This document shows positions 1-9,439 of a DNA stretch of 64,000 bases, one piece after another. This stretch comes from Caryophanales bacterium. GTDB taxonomy: Bacteria > Bacillota > Bacilli > Bacillales > Amphibacillaceae. The notes below the pieces were generated by a model. That model worked only from the letters and a program-made list of their open reading frames with translations, had not been told where the DNA came from and made no database searches. The translations under genes and the position numbers were made by a program. How positions within the stretch are numbered: the stretch's first letter is position 1; each line of letters starts with the position of its first letter. The stretch covers positions 62,001 through 126,000 of the forward strand of contig JARIBO010000055.1 in the NCBI GenBank assembly GCA_029257405.1. The letters are read 5' to 3'.

Positions 1-284
1 TAATCACTCACCGTACCTTTCATATTTTATTTATAAATTTATATTTCTTAATGCAACTCGACACTTCTTAATGCCTGTTACATTATATTATTTTTTTATG
101 ATAGTACACCAATTGTTCATTTACAAGTGTAACTCATACGAAGTAATTACGTCAATTGTTTTGTAGCCTTATGTTAGTTTTTTGTTTTTAGTAGCTTTAT
201 TAAAATTATAAATATATTTAATTCTTACTGTACTAATCTTAAAAGTAGTTCTGTATCATAACAATGTTTTCGCTTACATGACAA
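1..284. promoter_or_regulatory. Non-coding leader/promoter region of a gene left of the window
   Basis: No gene is visible here. The region lies between the ykyA terminator and the left edge. On the minus strand the first 20 bases read as a purine-rich ribosome-site-like stretch (AAAGGTACGGTGAG), so a leftward gene probably starts just outside; by Bacillus/Staphylococcus gene order pdhA is the natural candidate (inference). A perfect 10-bp direct repeat TTCTTAATGC occurs at 45-54 and 65-74, exactly 20 bp apart. Confidence 0.4.
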
Positions 285-328
285 GTAAATCAAAAAGCCT
301 AACTAAATTAGTTAGGCTTTTGATTTAC
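285..328. terminator. Hairpin terminator of ykyA
   Basis: A long inverted repeat (GTAAATC-AAAA-GCCTAACTAA against its complement, with one bulged A) overlaps the ykyA stop codon. It has A/T runs on both sides, as in an intrinsic terminator. Confidence 0.8.
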
Positions 329-975
329 TCTTCATATTTAACTTTTAGATTTAAGACATCATAAAATTCTTTTTTTAGTTCATTATATTTTTTAGTCTTT
401 TCATTTACTTCTTTGTTTATATTTATTACTTGTTCATTATGTTTTTTTATTTTTTTAACTTGTTTAAGTACTTTTTCCTCTTCAACTTCTTTTTCTTTTA
501 TCATTTCAAAAAAGTTAATTCTCTCGTCTGCAAGTTTGTTATATTCATCAACAAACTCATCATACTTATCATAACGATCACTCATTAATCCATACATCTC
601 TAAACCAAGTTTTTTTTCAGTATCTTCTACTTTGTTAATTAACGACTCACTTTTTTCGAATTCCTTTTTTGCATCATTAAAGATAACTTGTTCATCATCT
701 AAAGATTCTTTTAATTTGTTATTAATTTCAATAGCTTCTTTTGAGAGTTTATCAATCTCATCTAATTTTTCGTCATTTAAGCTAGCTATATTATTAAATA
801 ATTCTGTGTTTTTCGTTTCAAGTTTATGTATTTTTTTTGTTACTTCTTTAGATTCTTCTATATTTACAGTCTCTTCTAAATTTGTGTATATCCTCTCCTC
901 AATAGAACTACCACATGCTGATAATAAAACAATTGTGATTAGAGACCACAAAGTTAGAATTAATTTATTTTTCAA
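325..975 (-). CDS. ykyA: YkyA-type putative cell-wall-binding lipoprotein
   Basis: The protein has 216 residues. It begins with a lipoprotein signal peptide ending in a lipobox (LLSAC, Cys21), so it is predicted to be anchored on the outer face of the membrane. The rest is very Lys/Glu-rich with heptad-like helices, suggesting an extended coiled coil. I assign it to the YkyA family (putative cell-wall-binding lipoproteins) from this architecture and from its place next to def, as in Bacillus subtilis. The function of the family is unknown. A clear AAAGGAGAGG site precedes the ATG. It is divergent from def. Confidence 0.75.
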   Translation of the reverse strand: MKNKLILTLWSLITIVLLSACGSSIEERIYTNLEETVNIEESKEVTKKIHKLETKNTELFNNIASLNDEKLDEIDKLSKEAIEINNKLKESLDDEQVIFNDAKKEFEKSESLINKVEDTEKKLGLEMYGLMSDRYDKYDEFVDEYNKLADERINFFEMIKEKEVEEEKVLKQVKKIKKHNEQVININKEVNEKTKKYNELKKEFYDVLNLKVKYEE

Positions 976-1128
976 ACTAGAACCTCTCCTTTATAAATAG
1001 TATTTATTAGTATAACAAACCTTATATATAAAAAGATAGTCATCTAAGTAGTTGTTCTTAATTAATTTTTATCTATATTTATGATATATTAAAACAAGAG
1101 AATAAATATAAGAATAGGAGAAATTAAA

Positions 1129-1677
1129 ATGCTTACTATGAAAGACATCGTTCGAGATGATCAAGCATCTTTACGAGAAAAATCAATAGATGCTACCCTA
1201 CCACCTACTAAACAAACTAAAGAAGCATTAGATAAAATGATGGAATTTATAATAAATGGTCAAGATGAAGATATTGCAGAAAAATATAACTTAAGAGCTG
1301 GTGTTGGTGTAGCTGCACCTCAAATAGGAATTAACGAGCGTTTAATTGTTGTGCATTTTGACTATGAAGATAAACTTTATAGTTATAAATTAATTAACCC
1401 TAAAATCATTAGTCACTCGGTCGAATTAACGTACTTAGCTAATGGTGAGGGTTGTCTTTCGGTTGACGAAGATTATGAAGGATACGTTCTTCGGTATGCT
1501 AGAATAACTGTCAAAGCATTTAATGAAAATGGAGAACCTTTAAAAATAAGATTAAAAGGTTATCCAGCAGTTGTTTTTCAACATGAGATCGATCATTTGA
1601 ATGGAATTCTTTTTTATGATCACATAAATGAAGTAAATCCTTTCATGGCACCTGAATCTGCTAAAGCGATTGAATAA
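1129..1677 (+). CDS. def: Peptide deformylase
   Basis: It removes the formyl group from the N-terminal methionine of new proteins in the cytoplasm. All three metal-site motifs are present: GVGVAAPQIG (58-67), EGCLSV with Cys109, and QHEIDHLNG with His152, Glu153 and His156. The length (182 residues) and the long insert after motif 1 fit the Gram-positive type II deformylase of staphylococci. The start at ATG 1129 is placed 8 bases after AGGAG; a second in-frame ATG at 1138 is less well spaced. The gene is followed by its own terminator. Confidence 0.97.
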   Translation: MLTMKDIVRDDQASLREKSIDATLPPTKQTKEALDKMMEFIINGQDEDIAEKYNLRAGVGVAAPQIGINERLIVVHFDYEDKLYSYKLINPKIISHSVELTYLANGEGCLSVDEDYEGYVLRYARITVKAFNENGEPLKIRLKGYPAVVFQHEIDHLNGILFYDHINEVNPFMAPESAKAIE

Positions 1678-1703
1678 ACAGCACTTATAAGTGCTGTTTT
1701 TTT
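1676..1703 (+). terminator. Terminator of def
   Basis: A perfect stem AACAGCACTT/AAGTGCTGTT is followed by seven T, starting directly at the def stop codon. Confidence 0.9.
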
Positions 1704-1765
1704 ATTTTGTTCGATTTCTTTTTAATTATTAATAGATTTTTATATCATATTTTTGTAAATCATAC

Positions 1766-1799
1766 TATAATGAAAGTACTGGGATTGATCGGTTGATCG
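1766..1799 (+). promoter_or_regulatory. Candidate -10 box and direct repeat before the 1850 miniprotein
   Basis: TATAAT lies at 1766-1771; no good -35 is seen. It is followed by the direct repeat TTGATCG-G-TTGATCG (1785-1799), which would lie at or just after the transcription start, a position typical of an operator. No known regulator matches it. Confidence 0.35.
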
Positions 1800-1849
1800 T
1801 TATTGTTTCTTTTCTTTGATTATTTGATTAAATAAAGGAGGAGGCACGA

Positions 1850-1933
1850 ATGTTAAAGCGCCTAAGAGATAAGATAAGAAAACGTCTTAAAGAAGTTTTA
1901 GGCAAATCACGTGTACCTACTACTGGAAAATAA
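1850..1933 (+). CDS. 27-residue basic amphipathic peptide, unknown function
   Basis: This small reading frame begins MLKRLRDKIRKRLKEVLG and ends in PTTGK. It has a very strong ribosome site (AAAGGAGGAGG) about 6 bases before the ATG, so translation is likely. Roughly ten Lys/Arg alternate with Leu/Ile/Val in the first 19 residues, which predicts an amphipathic cationic helix able to bind membrane or nucleic acid. It lies between the def terminator and rpoY. I do not recognise a family; it could be a leader peptide, an RNA-associated miniprotein or a membrane-active peptide. Confidence 0.5.
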   Translation: MLKRLRDKIRKRLKEVLGKSRVPTTGK

Positions 1934-2127
1934 AGTAACAACTTTGTTTTATCATAAATTAGTCAAACTAATTTCAAGTAAACGAGACGGAGAACTGAAT
2001 AATTTTTACTGCTTTAAATCGTTTCAGATGTGATCTGTAGCGCTATTTTAAAGTATCTACACATTGCAAAAAGCATGATTAAAAGTTTGTAAAAAAACAT
2101 TTAAACAAAATTTATAGGAGAGATAAA

Positions 2128-2337
2128 ATGATTTTTAAAGTACTTTATCAAAAGTTATCAGAAGAAGCTCCAGTTCGTGAGCATACTTCAAGTTTATATT
2201 TAGAAGCAGAATCAATACAAGATGCACGTGAAAAATTATCAGGACATAATATTAATATTGAACATATTCATGCTTTAGATGGCGCACATTTAGCATATGA
2301 ACAACGTTCTGAACACTTTAAGTTAGAAGCGTTATAA
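2128..2337 (+). CDS. rpoY: RNA polymerase epsilon subunit
   Basis: This 69-residue protein matches the small epsilon subunit (YkzG/RpoY) that binds core RNA polymerase in low-GC Gram-positives. The family pattern is visible: an N-terminal FKVLYQ strand, [11 protein letters not shown], and a C-terminal DGAHLAYE segment. A TAGGAGAG site precedes the ATG. It lies 4 bases before rnjA, the conserved rpoY-rnjA pairing of Bacillales. Confidence 0.95.
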   Translation: MIFKVLYQKLSEEAPVREHTSSLYLEAESIQDAREKLSGHNINIEHIHALDGAHLAYEQRSEHFKLEAL

Positions 2338-2341
2338 AACA

Positions 2342-4009
2342 ATGAAATTTGTAAATAATAATGAAACAGCTGTCTTTGCGCTAGGCGGATTAGATGAAAT
2401 CGGAAAAAACATGTACTGTGTTCAATTTCAAGATGAAATCATTATCATTGATGCAGGTGTTAAATTTCCAGAAGATGAACTTTTAGGTATAGATTATGTT
2501 ATCCCAGACTATACTTACCTTGTTCAAAATAAAGATAAAATTAAAGCTTTAATTGTTACACATGGTCACGAAGATCATATCGGTGGTATACCATTTTTAC
2601 TTAAAGCTCTTAATATTCCTGTTTACGCTGGTAAATTAGCAATGGGATTAATTCGAAATAAATTAGAAGAACATGGTCTTTTACGTTCTGCGAAATTACA
2701 CACATATGTTGAAGATGATATTATTAAATTCCGCAAAACTTCAATTAGTTTCTTTCACGTTACTCATAGTATTCCAGATTCATTTGGAGTTGTAGTAAAA
2801 ACACCTTCAGGGAATATTGTTCATACTGGAGACTTTAAATTTGATTTCACACCTGTAGGTGAGCCAGCTAATATAGCTAAAATGGCTCAAATCGGTGATG
2901 AGGGAGTTTTGTGCTTATTATCTGATAGTACTAATAGTGAAATTCCAGGTTTTTCTCTTTCTGAACAAGTTATTAAAGAAAGTATCGCTGATATTTTCAG
3001 TAAATCAAATGACCGTTTAATATTTGCTACTTTTGCCTCTAACATTTATCGTTTACAACAAATTGTTGCAACGGCAGTCAGTTATGATCGTAAAATAGCA
3101 GTATTTGGTCGTAGTATGGAGAATTCTATTAAAGTAGGTCGAGAGCTCGGTTATATTATTGCTCCACCTGAAACATTCATTGAACCTTATGAAATCAACC
3201 GATTACCTTCTCATGAAGTAACTATTTTATGTACAGGTTCTCAAGGTGAACCAATGGCTGCTTTATCTAGGATTGCTAATGGAACGCATCGACAAATTCA
3301 AACTGCACCAGGGGACACAGTTATATTCTCTTCTTCACCTATTCCAGGTAATGAAGTAGGAGTTAATCGAATTATTAACTCACTAACACGTGCAGGTGCT
3401 AATGTCATTCATGGTTCTGCAAGTAATGTTCACACTTCAGGACACGGTAATCAAGAAGAACAAAAACTTATGTTACGTTTAATGAAACCTAGATTCTTTA
3501 TGCCTATGCATGGTGAATACCGGATGTTAAAACAACATTCAATGCTAGCGCAACAATGTGATGTTGATGAAGAAGATATTTTCATCATTGACAATGGTGA
3601 TGTTTTAGCTCTAGAAAAAGAATCAGCTCGTGTAGCCGGAAAAGTAACGTCTAACTCAATTTATGTAGACGGTAGTGGTATAGGTGATATCGGTAATATC
3701 GTTTTACGTGATCGTCGAATTCTATCTGAAGAAGGATTAATTATAGTTGTCGTCAGTATAAATATGAAAGAATTTAAAATTGAAGCTGGTCCTGATTTAA
3801 TATCACGTGGTTTTGTTTACATGCGTGAATCAGAACAACTTATTAATGAAGCACAACGTCTTGTTGCAGCTCATTTAGATAAACTAATGCTTAAGAAAAC
3901 TAGCAAATGGTCTGAAATAAAAAATGAAATCATAGATACATTAGCTCCTTTCTTATATGAAAAGACAAAGCGTAGACCTATGGTAATGCCAATCATAATG
4001 GAAATCTAA
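2342..4009 (+). CDS. rnjA: Ribonuclease J1
   Basis: This is a dual 5' exo- and endoribonuclease of the metallo-beta-lactamase/beta-CASP superfamily, central to RNA turnover and maturation. The metal motif HGHEDHIGG is present near residues 74-82, with the later HTGDFKFD and SGHGNQEEQ beta-CASP motifs. The length of 555 residues is standard. The stop of rpoY is only 4 bases upstream and there is no good ribosome site before the ATG, so translation is probably coupled to rpoY. A strong terminator follows. Confidence 0.97.
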   Translation: MKFVNNNETAVFALGGLDEIGKNMYCVQFQDEIIIIDAGVKFPEDELLGIDYVIPDYTYLVQNKDKIKALIVTHGHEDHIGGIPFLLKALNIPVYAGKLAMGLIRNKLEEHGLLRSAKLHTYVEDDIIKFRKTSISFFHVTHSIPDSFGVVVKTPSGNIVHTGDFKFDFTPVGEPANIAKMAQIGDEGVLCLLSDSTNSEIPGFSLSEQVIKESIADIFSKSNDRLIFATFASNIYRLQQIVATAVSYDRKIAVFGRSMENSIKVGRELGYIIAPPETFIEPYEINRLPSHEVTILCTGSQGEPMAALSRIANGTHRQIQTAPGDTVIFSSSPIPGNEVGVNRIINSLTRAGANVIHGSASNVHTSGHGNQEEQKLMLRLMKPRFFMPMHGEYRMLKQHSMLAQQCDVDEEDIFIIDNGDVLALEKESARVAGKVTSNSIYVDGSGIGDIGNIVLRDRRILSEEGLIIVVVSINMKEFKIEAGPDLISRGFVYMRESEQLINEAQRLVAAHLDKLMLKKTSKWSEIKNEIIDTLAPFLYEKTKRRPMVMPIIMEI

Positions 4010-4047
4010 AAAAGTGAGTAGAGATAATATCTCTACTCACTTTTTTT
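4008..4047. terminator. Bidirectional terminator between rnjA and ktrC
   Basis: The stem AAAGTGAGTAGAGATA and its complement are flanked by A and T runs. It serves the convergent rnjA and ktrC genes. Confidence 0.9.
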
Positions 4048-4705
4048 AGATTACTAAATTCTTTTCAAACTTATATATATCTTTATCCGCACCTATAACA
4101 ACTAATACATCATCTTCTCTTAATTTGTCTTCAGCACTTGGCGAAACATTCATTTGTTTTCCACGTCTTATCGCTACGACGTTACAACCATAATTAGCAC
4201 GTATATCTAGTTCTATTAAAGTTTTACCTACTAAATTCTTCCCTGCTTTAACTTCAACCATGCTATGGTCTTCAGATAACTCTAAGTAATCAAGTATATT
4301 ACTTGAAATCAAACTATGGGCTAGACGCCTACCCATATCCCGCTCTGGATGAACAACGTGATCTGCTCCAATACGTTTTAATATTTTTTCGTGATAATCA
4401 TTTTGCGCTTTAACAGTAATTTTTTTAATACCTAGATCAGTCAAAATCACTGTCGTTAAAATACTCGCTTGAATATTTTCACCAATAGCTACTATTACAT
4501 GGTCTATATTGTTTATCCCTAAATCTTTTAGTACAGATTCGTCTGTTGCATCTGCAATAACTGCATGAGATGCAATATTTTTAAATTCATTAATTTTTTG
4601 TTCACTACTGTCAATGGCAAGAACGTTCATACCTTCTAAACTTAACTCTTCACATATACTTCCACCAAATCGTCCTAAACCAATAACAGCAAATTCACGC
4701 TTCAT
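4046..4705 (-). CDS. ktrC: Ktr potassium uptake gating subunit (RCK protein KtrC)
   Basis: This cytoplasmic regulatory ring subunit gates a KtrB/KtrD-type K+ channel. An N-terminal Rossmann RCK_N domain has the nucleotide motif GLGRFGGS near residues 9-16 and the acidic Asp at the end of strand 2 (AIDSS). The C-terminal RCK_C domain starts near residue 135; in relatives it binds c-di-AMP. Position next to rnjA matches ktrC of B. subtilis and Staphylococcus rather than ktrA. The channel subunit is unlinked, at 10158. The ATG follows GAGGGATTAGG. Confidence 0.9.
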   Translation of the reverse strand: MKREFAVIGLGRFGGSICEELSLEGMNVLAIDSSEQKINEFKNIASHAVIADATDESVLKDLGINNIDHVIVAIGENIQASILTTVILTDLGIKKITVKAQNDYHEKILKRIGADHVVHPERDMGRRLAHSLISSNILDYLELSEDHSMVEVKAGKNLVGKTLIELDIRANYGCNVVAIRRGKQMNVSPSAEDKLREDDVLVVIGADKDIYKFEKNLVI

Positions 4706-5090
4706 CCTAATCCCTCACAATATAATTTTAATAATAAGTTTATCATTGCATTCAAAACTTAGCCATTTTTAAATAGTTTTCTCCAAGACGCTAACTTATT
4801 AGACAACGTCCTTCTGATTGTATCACCTACATACGTAAAATATTTCAATAACTTACAGCTTAAATCTGTTAGAGAATTAATTACTGCTTATAGCTTCATT
4901 TTTTAAAATTTTAATCTCGTATGACTGATTTCTTTCAAGTCATTTTTTTGCTCACTATTTTTTCTATGCTAACTTCTAACACATAAATAATATGTTTTCT
5001 TTTACTAGAAACTCATCATTCAGCGTTTTGATAAGCCTTTTTATTTTCTATAATTATTTTACCCTTACTATGATAGCGTTAACATTGGGC
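4706..5090. other. Intergenic region upstream of ktrC, nothing recognised
   Basis: This AT-rich stretch between two minus-strand genes should hold the ktrC promoter, but I see no convincing sigma-A pair. It has no reading frame with a ribosome site. It lacks the G-rich conserved blocks of a ydaO-type c-di-AMP riboswitch. Confidence 0.4.
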
Positions 5091-5549
5091 TTATTTAGAT
5101 GATTTATTTTTGGTTGTATAATACTCTTTTTTAAATTCCTTTAAAATAGCACGTCTAGTTAAGATGCCATCAAAATGACCTTTTTCATCAGTAACACAAA
5201 TAAATGGTCGATTTATAACAGCATTAAGTCCGTCGATAAATGATGCATTTTCTTTAATACTTACCTCATCTTTGTCCATAACGTCTGAAACTTTCATATC
5301 TTCTAACCTTTCAACTTCAAATCGTTCTAAACCGAGTATTTCATCTAAAATAACTGTCTTACTTATTGATCCAACTAATTTATATTCTGTATCTAAAACT
5401 GGTACAGCAGAGTATCCAGACTTTACAAGTACAAGTAATGCATGTTCTAACGGATTATTTAATTGCACATGAGCAACTTTTTCAGATGATATCATCATTT
5501 GACTAACTGTTATTTCTTCTATTTCTCGATTTTCTTCTATAATATTCAT
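5091..5549 (-). CDS. darB: c-di-AMP-binding CBS-domain protein DarB/CbpB
   Basis: This 152-residue protein has two CBS domains (about 15-75 and 85-145) and little else. It closely resembles B. subtilis YkuL/DarB and Listeria CbpB across the segments KVAHVQ..NPLEHALLVL and FEGI-like FDGILTRRAILKE. In those species the apo form binds Rel and pyruvate carboxylase and is released by c-di-AMP, linking K+ status to the stringent response. Close to ktrC and ktrD here, it fits the same second-messenger network (inference). A GGAGTGC site precedes the ATG. Confidence 0.88.
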   Translation of the reverse strand: MNIIEENREIEEITVSQMMISSEKVAHVQLNNPLEHALLVLVKSGYSAVPVLDTEYKLVGSISKTVILDEILGLERFEVERLEDMKVSDVMDKDEVSIKENASFIDGLNAVINRPFICVTDEKGHFDGILTRRAILKEFKKEYYTTKNKSSK

Positions 5550-5775
5550 AAATTAAGCACTCCTAACTCGTAATTATTTTTGTATATAGAATAATTACTT
5601 TTATGCTTTGTCTCAGTTTCGTATTTAGCATCAAGTATATTTTACCATATTTAACAATTAAGTTACATGTTTATTTATTATATAGTAATTTTATTAATTA
5701 TTTAACAATATTCTTAAGCTATAATTTATTTAATGGTATACTTGTAATGATATTTAATTGAAGGAGACGATTATA

Positions 5776-5952
5776 ATGACAAATAAAGAACGTGTTACTG
5801 CATTTTCTGAACTTTATGATTTGTTAGCTTTCTATTATGAGAACAGAGACCAGCCAGTAGAGAGTAATTTTAATTTTTATGAAAAAGTAGAAAAACTTTG
5901 CGTTAAATTAAACATGGATTTTGATTATTTTAAAGAAACTTTTAAATTATAA
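5776..5952 (+). CDS. Small hypothetical protein (58 aa)
   Basis: The start is placed at ATG 5776 because AAGGAGA lies 9 bases upstream; a TTG at 5758 would precede the ribosome site and is rejected. The product is a soluble, acidic, mostly helical protein rich in Phe/Tyr (ending DYFKETFKL) with no signal or membrane segment. I do not recognise a family. It is monocistronic, with its own terminator. Confidence 0.75.
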   Translation: MTNKERVTAFSELYDLLAFYYENRDQPVESNFNFYEKVEKLCVKLNMDFDYFKETFKL

Positions 5953-6000
5953 AAAAGAAACGAAAGCATTCTAAACTTAAAGAATGCTTTCGTTTCTTTT
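5953..6000. terminator. Bidirectional terminator between the 5776 gene and the allantoinase-like gene
   Basis: A 20-bp perfect stem (AAAAGAAACGAAAGCATTCT and complement) has an 8-base loop, with A/T runs on both sides. Confidence 0.92.
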
Positions 6001-7380
6001 TACTAATTGACCAATACCTGTTGTTTTTATTTCATTATCTTTCATAATAGTTTCACCACGTACGATTGTTTGAACCGGCTTTCCAGTAATTTCAAACCCA
6101 TCATAGGCAGTAATTTTACTTTTACTATGTAAATCTTCACGTTTAATTGTCCATTTTTTATCCATATCTAATATTGTAATGTCTGCATCTGTTCCGATGG
6201 CAAGCGAACCTTTTTTCGGAAATATACCAAAATTTTTGGCTGGATTACTAGATAGTAATTCGGAAAACTTTAATAATGATAATCTTCCTTCATTAACTGC
6301 ATTTAGCAATAAAGGTACGATTGTTTCTACACCACACATCCCTGCAGGCATTGTCCATAAATCTCCTGACTTTTCTTCTTCTGTGTGAGGTGCGTGATCA
6401 GAACAAACACTTGAAATAGTACCATCTGCAATACCGTTCCATATTTCATCTTGATCTTCTTTTTCTTTTACGAGTGGGAAAACTTTCATTACCGGGCCAA
6501 TTTCTTTATAACTTTCATTTGTTAAAAATAAATAATGTGGGCACGTTTCTGCTGTTACTGGTAACCCTTCTTTTTGAGCTTGACGAATAAGTTCAACTGA
6601 ACGTTTTGTTGTAACATGAAGAATATGAAGACGCGTTCCCAAATCTCTTGTAAATTCAATAGCTGTTTGAACAGTTAATATTTCTGCAAGTTGTGGACGT
6701 GATGATAAAAAGACATCATAATCATCACCCTTAGTATCTTCTATATTTTCAGCTAAACGATGCATTAAATCACTATTTTCTGCATGAATCGCTAATACAT
6801 TACCTGTTTTAGCTACTGACTTGAAAATCTCATACACTTCACCGTCATCGCATGGTGGCATTACATTTTTCAAACTTGGATCGTAATTATAAACAAGTTG
6901 GAAATCTTCTTTATTAACTGCGTATCCCCAGAAGTATTTAATACCAATCACACCTGAATCATGTAGTTCTTGTAAGTTAGCTTTGTTAAGATCTCCTAAA
7001 CTAATCCCCCATAAACCGAAATCAATATTCGCTTTACTTTCTAAGTTATTTTTTTGCTTTATAAAATTATCCCTCGTGTTTACTGACGGGTTAGTATTTG
7101 GCATTTCAAAAACTGTTGTTATACCTCCGATAGCGGCAGCAGTTGTAGAATAAGAAAAATCTTCTTTATAAGTTGCTCCACCATCACGTGAATGGATATG
7201 TGTATCAATCAGACCAGGTAATACATATTTTCCACTAGCATCAGTTACTTGTTTAGCATCTCCTTGTAATTCATTTTTAGATATTGCCTCAATTAATCCA
7301 TTTTTTATATAAATATTACCTTGTTCAATTGTATTATTTAAAACAATATTCCCATTTTTTATAATATGATCCCACTGCAT
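5977..7380 (-). CDS. allB: Allantoinase/hydantoinase-family cyclic amidohydrolase
   Basis: This metal-dependent hydrolase opens cyclic ureides such as allantoin or hydantoins. The metal site motif GLIDTHIHSRDGG (near 58-70), a Lys in GIKYFWGY that would be carbamylated, later His residues (AIHAENS, HILHVTT) and the metal Asp in SDHAPH are all present. The length of 467 is typical for allantoinase. The next gene upstream encodes the matching M20 amidohydrolase, so the pair could turn allantoin into ureidoglycolate, or hydantoins into amino acids; the sequence alone does not decide. The start ATG follows AAGGGGATG. Confidence 0.7.
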   Translation of the reverse strand: MQWDHIIKNGNIVLNNTIEQGNIYIKNGLIEAISKNELQGDAKQVTDASGKYVLPGLIDTHIHSRDGGATYKEDFSYSTTAAAIGGITTVFEMPNTNPSVNTRDNFIKQKNNLESKANIDFGLWGISLGDLNKANLQELHDSGVIGIKYFWGYAVNKEDFQLVYNYDPSLKNVMPPCDDGEVYEIFKSVAKTGNVLAIHAENSDLMHRLAENIEDTKGDDYDVFLSSRPQLAEILTVQTAIEFTRDLGTRLHILHVTTKRSVELIRQAQKEGLPVTAETCPHYLFLTNESYKEIGPVMKVFPLVKEKEDQDEIWNGIADGTISSVCSDHAPHTEEEKSGDLWTMPAGMCGVETIVPLLLNAVNEGRLSLLKFSELLSSNPAKNFGIFPKKGSLAIGTDADITILDMDKKWTIKREDLHSKSKITAYDGFEITGKPVQTIVRGETIMKDNEIKTTGIGQLVKRNESIL

Positions 7381-7500
7381 GATGACATCCCCTTATTATT
7401 TATTATAATATTAAAACACGAGCATAGACTAGAGTTTCTCTTACTACATTAAGTTTAATTGATTATAATTTATTTACAACTATTAAATGTTCAATTTCTT

Positions 7501-8748
7501 CTAAAAAACGAAACCATTAGCTAACTTGATAATTAGTTCACGTAATACTTTTGTTCCTTTTTTTATTTCACTTGTTTTAGTGAATTCTTTTGGATTATGA
7601 CTTAAGCCATCTTCTGACGGTATAAATATCATCCCTGTTTTACAAAAACTAGCCATGTTCATTGCATCATGACCTGCACCACTAGGCATTTTTATATAAT
7701 TGTAACCAAGTGAATTACATATTCTTTTAGTTTTTTCTATTATTCTTTCATCTAATAATGTTGGTATTTCATCACTTAATAGTTCAATTTCAAACTTTAA
7801 GCTCCGACGCCTACATATTTTATTTATTTCACGTGTAAATTGATTAACTACTCTTATTTTTGATTGGGCATTTATACTTCTAATATCAACAAGTAATTCA
7901 ACTTGACCTGGTATGACATTCATTGCACCTGGATATACATTAGATACTCCTACTGTTGAGACTGTCCCATGGTGTGCCTCACTAGTAGCAATTGCTTCTA
8001 AACGTAAAGTTATTTCAGATGCTCCTGTTAGAGCATCTTTACGGAAATTCATCGGGGTAGATCCTGAGTGAGATGCTTCACCTATTATCTTTATTTTAAA
8101 GCGTGTGGGTGCAGATATACCTGTTACAATACCAATATCTATGTTTTTTTGTTCCAATATTGGACCTTGTTCAATATGTAATTCAATAAAACTTAAAAAT
8201 TCTGACTTCTTTCTTTTTGCTTTATCTATTTCTTCTATATTAAGTTCATTATCTTCTAATGCGTGCGCAAAACTAATACCATCTCTATCTTTAAGTTTTA
8301 ATAATTCTTTTTTTGTTATATTACCTGTCATTGTTTTACTACCTATTGTTGCAGTTCCAAATCTTGCAGATTCTTCACATGCAAAAATAATTAATTCAAT
8401 CGGATGTTGTGTTTCGATTGAAGTATCATTTAAACTTAGCAAAACTTCTAGTCCAGCAATTACTCCAATGACTCCATCATATTTACCAGCGTTATAAACA
8501 CTATCAATATGAGATCCCATAGCAACTACTGGTAAATTATTATCTAATCCTGCTCTTGTAATAATTATGTTACCTATCGCATCTTTTTTTACGGTAAATT
8601 GATTTTTAAGTGCTAGTTGTGATAAATAATTTAGAGCTTCTTTTTCTGCTTTTGAATATGCTAAACGATTGATTCCTTTACTTGTTTCACCATATGTAGT
8701 TAATTTATCAAATATTTCTTTTAAACGATGTATATTCAGTAACCACAC
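7501..8748 (-). CDS. allC: Allantoate amidohydrolase / N-carbamoyl-amino-acid hydrolase (M20 family)
   Basis: This is a di-zinc M20-type amidase acting on the open-chain product of a cyclic ureidase. Metal motifs are GSHIDSVYNAGKYDG (His/Asp), EESARFG (paired Glu), HIEQGPILE and the C-terminal SGAGHDAMN. The lid-domain substrate segment GEASHSGSTPM is also present. The length of 415 is normal. The only plausible start is GTG 8748, with a poor ribosome site. It lies 120 bp upstream of the cyclic amidohydrolase gene on the same strand. No uricase or permease is nearby, so the true substrate is uncertain. Confidence 0.75.
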   Translation of the reverse strand: MWLLNIHRLKEIFDKLTTYGETSKGINRLAYSKAEKEALNYLSQLALKNQFTVKKDAIGNIIITRAGLDNNLPVVAMGSHIDSVYNAGKYDGVIGVIAGLEVLLSLNDTSIETQHPIELIIFACEESARFGTATIGSKTMTGNITKKELLKLKDRDGISFAHALEDNELNIEEIDKAKRKKSEFLSFIELHIEQGPILEQKNIDIGIVTGISAPTRFKIKIIGEASHSGSTPMNFRKDALTGASEITLRLEAIATSEAHHGTVSTVGVSNVYPGAMNVIPGQVELLVDIRSINAQSKIRVVNQFTREINKICRRRSLKFEIELLSDEIPTLLDERIIEKTKRICNSLGYNYIKMPSGAGHDAMNMASFCKTGMIFIPSEDGLSHNPKEFTKTSEIKKGTKVLRELIIKLANGFVF

Positions 8749-8857
8749 CCACTTTCTTTTTATTTATAAAGTTCTATAAATTGCTATCTAATTTTTTATT
8801 ATATATTTCTTACTTCGAAATGTTCAGATAATTATGTTAGTCTTTAAGTATCGTTTA

Positions 8858-8886
8858 TTGAAACTTATTATTGATTCATGTATTGT
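8858..8886 (+). promoter_or_regulatory. Sigma-A-type promoter of ykyB
   Basis: TTGAAA (8858-8863), a 17-bp spacer and TATTGT (8881-8886) lie just upstream of the ykyB ribosome site. Confidence 0.5.
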
Positions 8887-8920
8887 TAGTAAGTAGATTA
8901 AGAAAGGAGATTTAGTTGAG

Positions 8921-9382
8921 ATGACTCATAATAATAACACCGACCAATTAGCACAAGCTATATATTCAATAAATAGACATGCTAAAGTCGCAACTAAACC
9001 ACAACACTTATATTCAATAAAAAAAGCTGCTTTAGATAAACTTCTTCAAGAAAATAAAGCTACTAAAATTGGTTTACACTTCTCCAAAAATCCCAAAAAC
9101 AGTAATCAACATTCTACATTATTAATTAAAGTGAGTAATTATTATTTTCATCTCCCACCTGAAAGAAATGATTTTAAAGAGTTAAATCATTTAGGTGAAT
9201 TAGATGAAAATTATCGTAATCCTCAAACGCGTATGTCTTTATCACAAGCTAAGAAAATCATTTATAAATACATTAATTGGCAAACACCACATACAAAGAA
9301 AAAAAAAGAAACACCTTCTTATTATACACCTTCTTCACTAGGTCAAATGGAATGGCCCCCAACGAAAAAGTTTAATAAATAA
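8921..9382 (+). CDS. ykyB: YkyB-like protein
   Basis: This 153-residue cytoplasmic protein resembles B. subtilis YkyB over most of its length: a helix with AIYSINRHAK, the block KIGLHFSKNPKNS, YYFHLPP and YRNPQTRMSL. The C-terminus is Lys/Pro-rich and variable. Its function is unknown. The ATG at 8921 is 11 bases after AAAGGAGA; a TTG between them runs straight into a stop. The next gene on the strand is signal peptidase. Confidence 0.85.
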   Translation: MTHNNNTDQLAQAIYSINRHAKVATKPQHLYSIKKAALDKLLQENKATKIGLHFSKNPKNSNQHSTLLIKVSNYYFHLPPERNDFKELNHLGELDENYRNPQTRMSLSQAKKIIYKYINWQTPHTKKKKETPSYYTPSSLGQMEWPPTKKFNK

Positions 9383-9439
9383 AATGATTCATACTATTTA
9401 CTGTTTTTTTAAATTTAAAGTGATCGAGGTGATATCGTC

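Noticed and set aside
632-1000. Open frame on the plus strand opposite the ykyA lipoprotein
   Set aside because: It is antisense to a supported gene with a signal peptide and ribosome site; it has no own ribosome site and its hydrophobic, Ser-rich composition is the usual shadow of a Lys/Glu-rich gene.
4706-5090. c-di-AMP (ydaO-type) riboswitch before ktrC
   Set aside because: The region has no G-rich conserved blocks and no matching hairpins.
8105-8497. 130-codon plus-strand frame within the allC-like gene
   Set aside because: It lies entirely inside a gene with intact M20 motifs and has no ribosome site.
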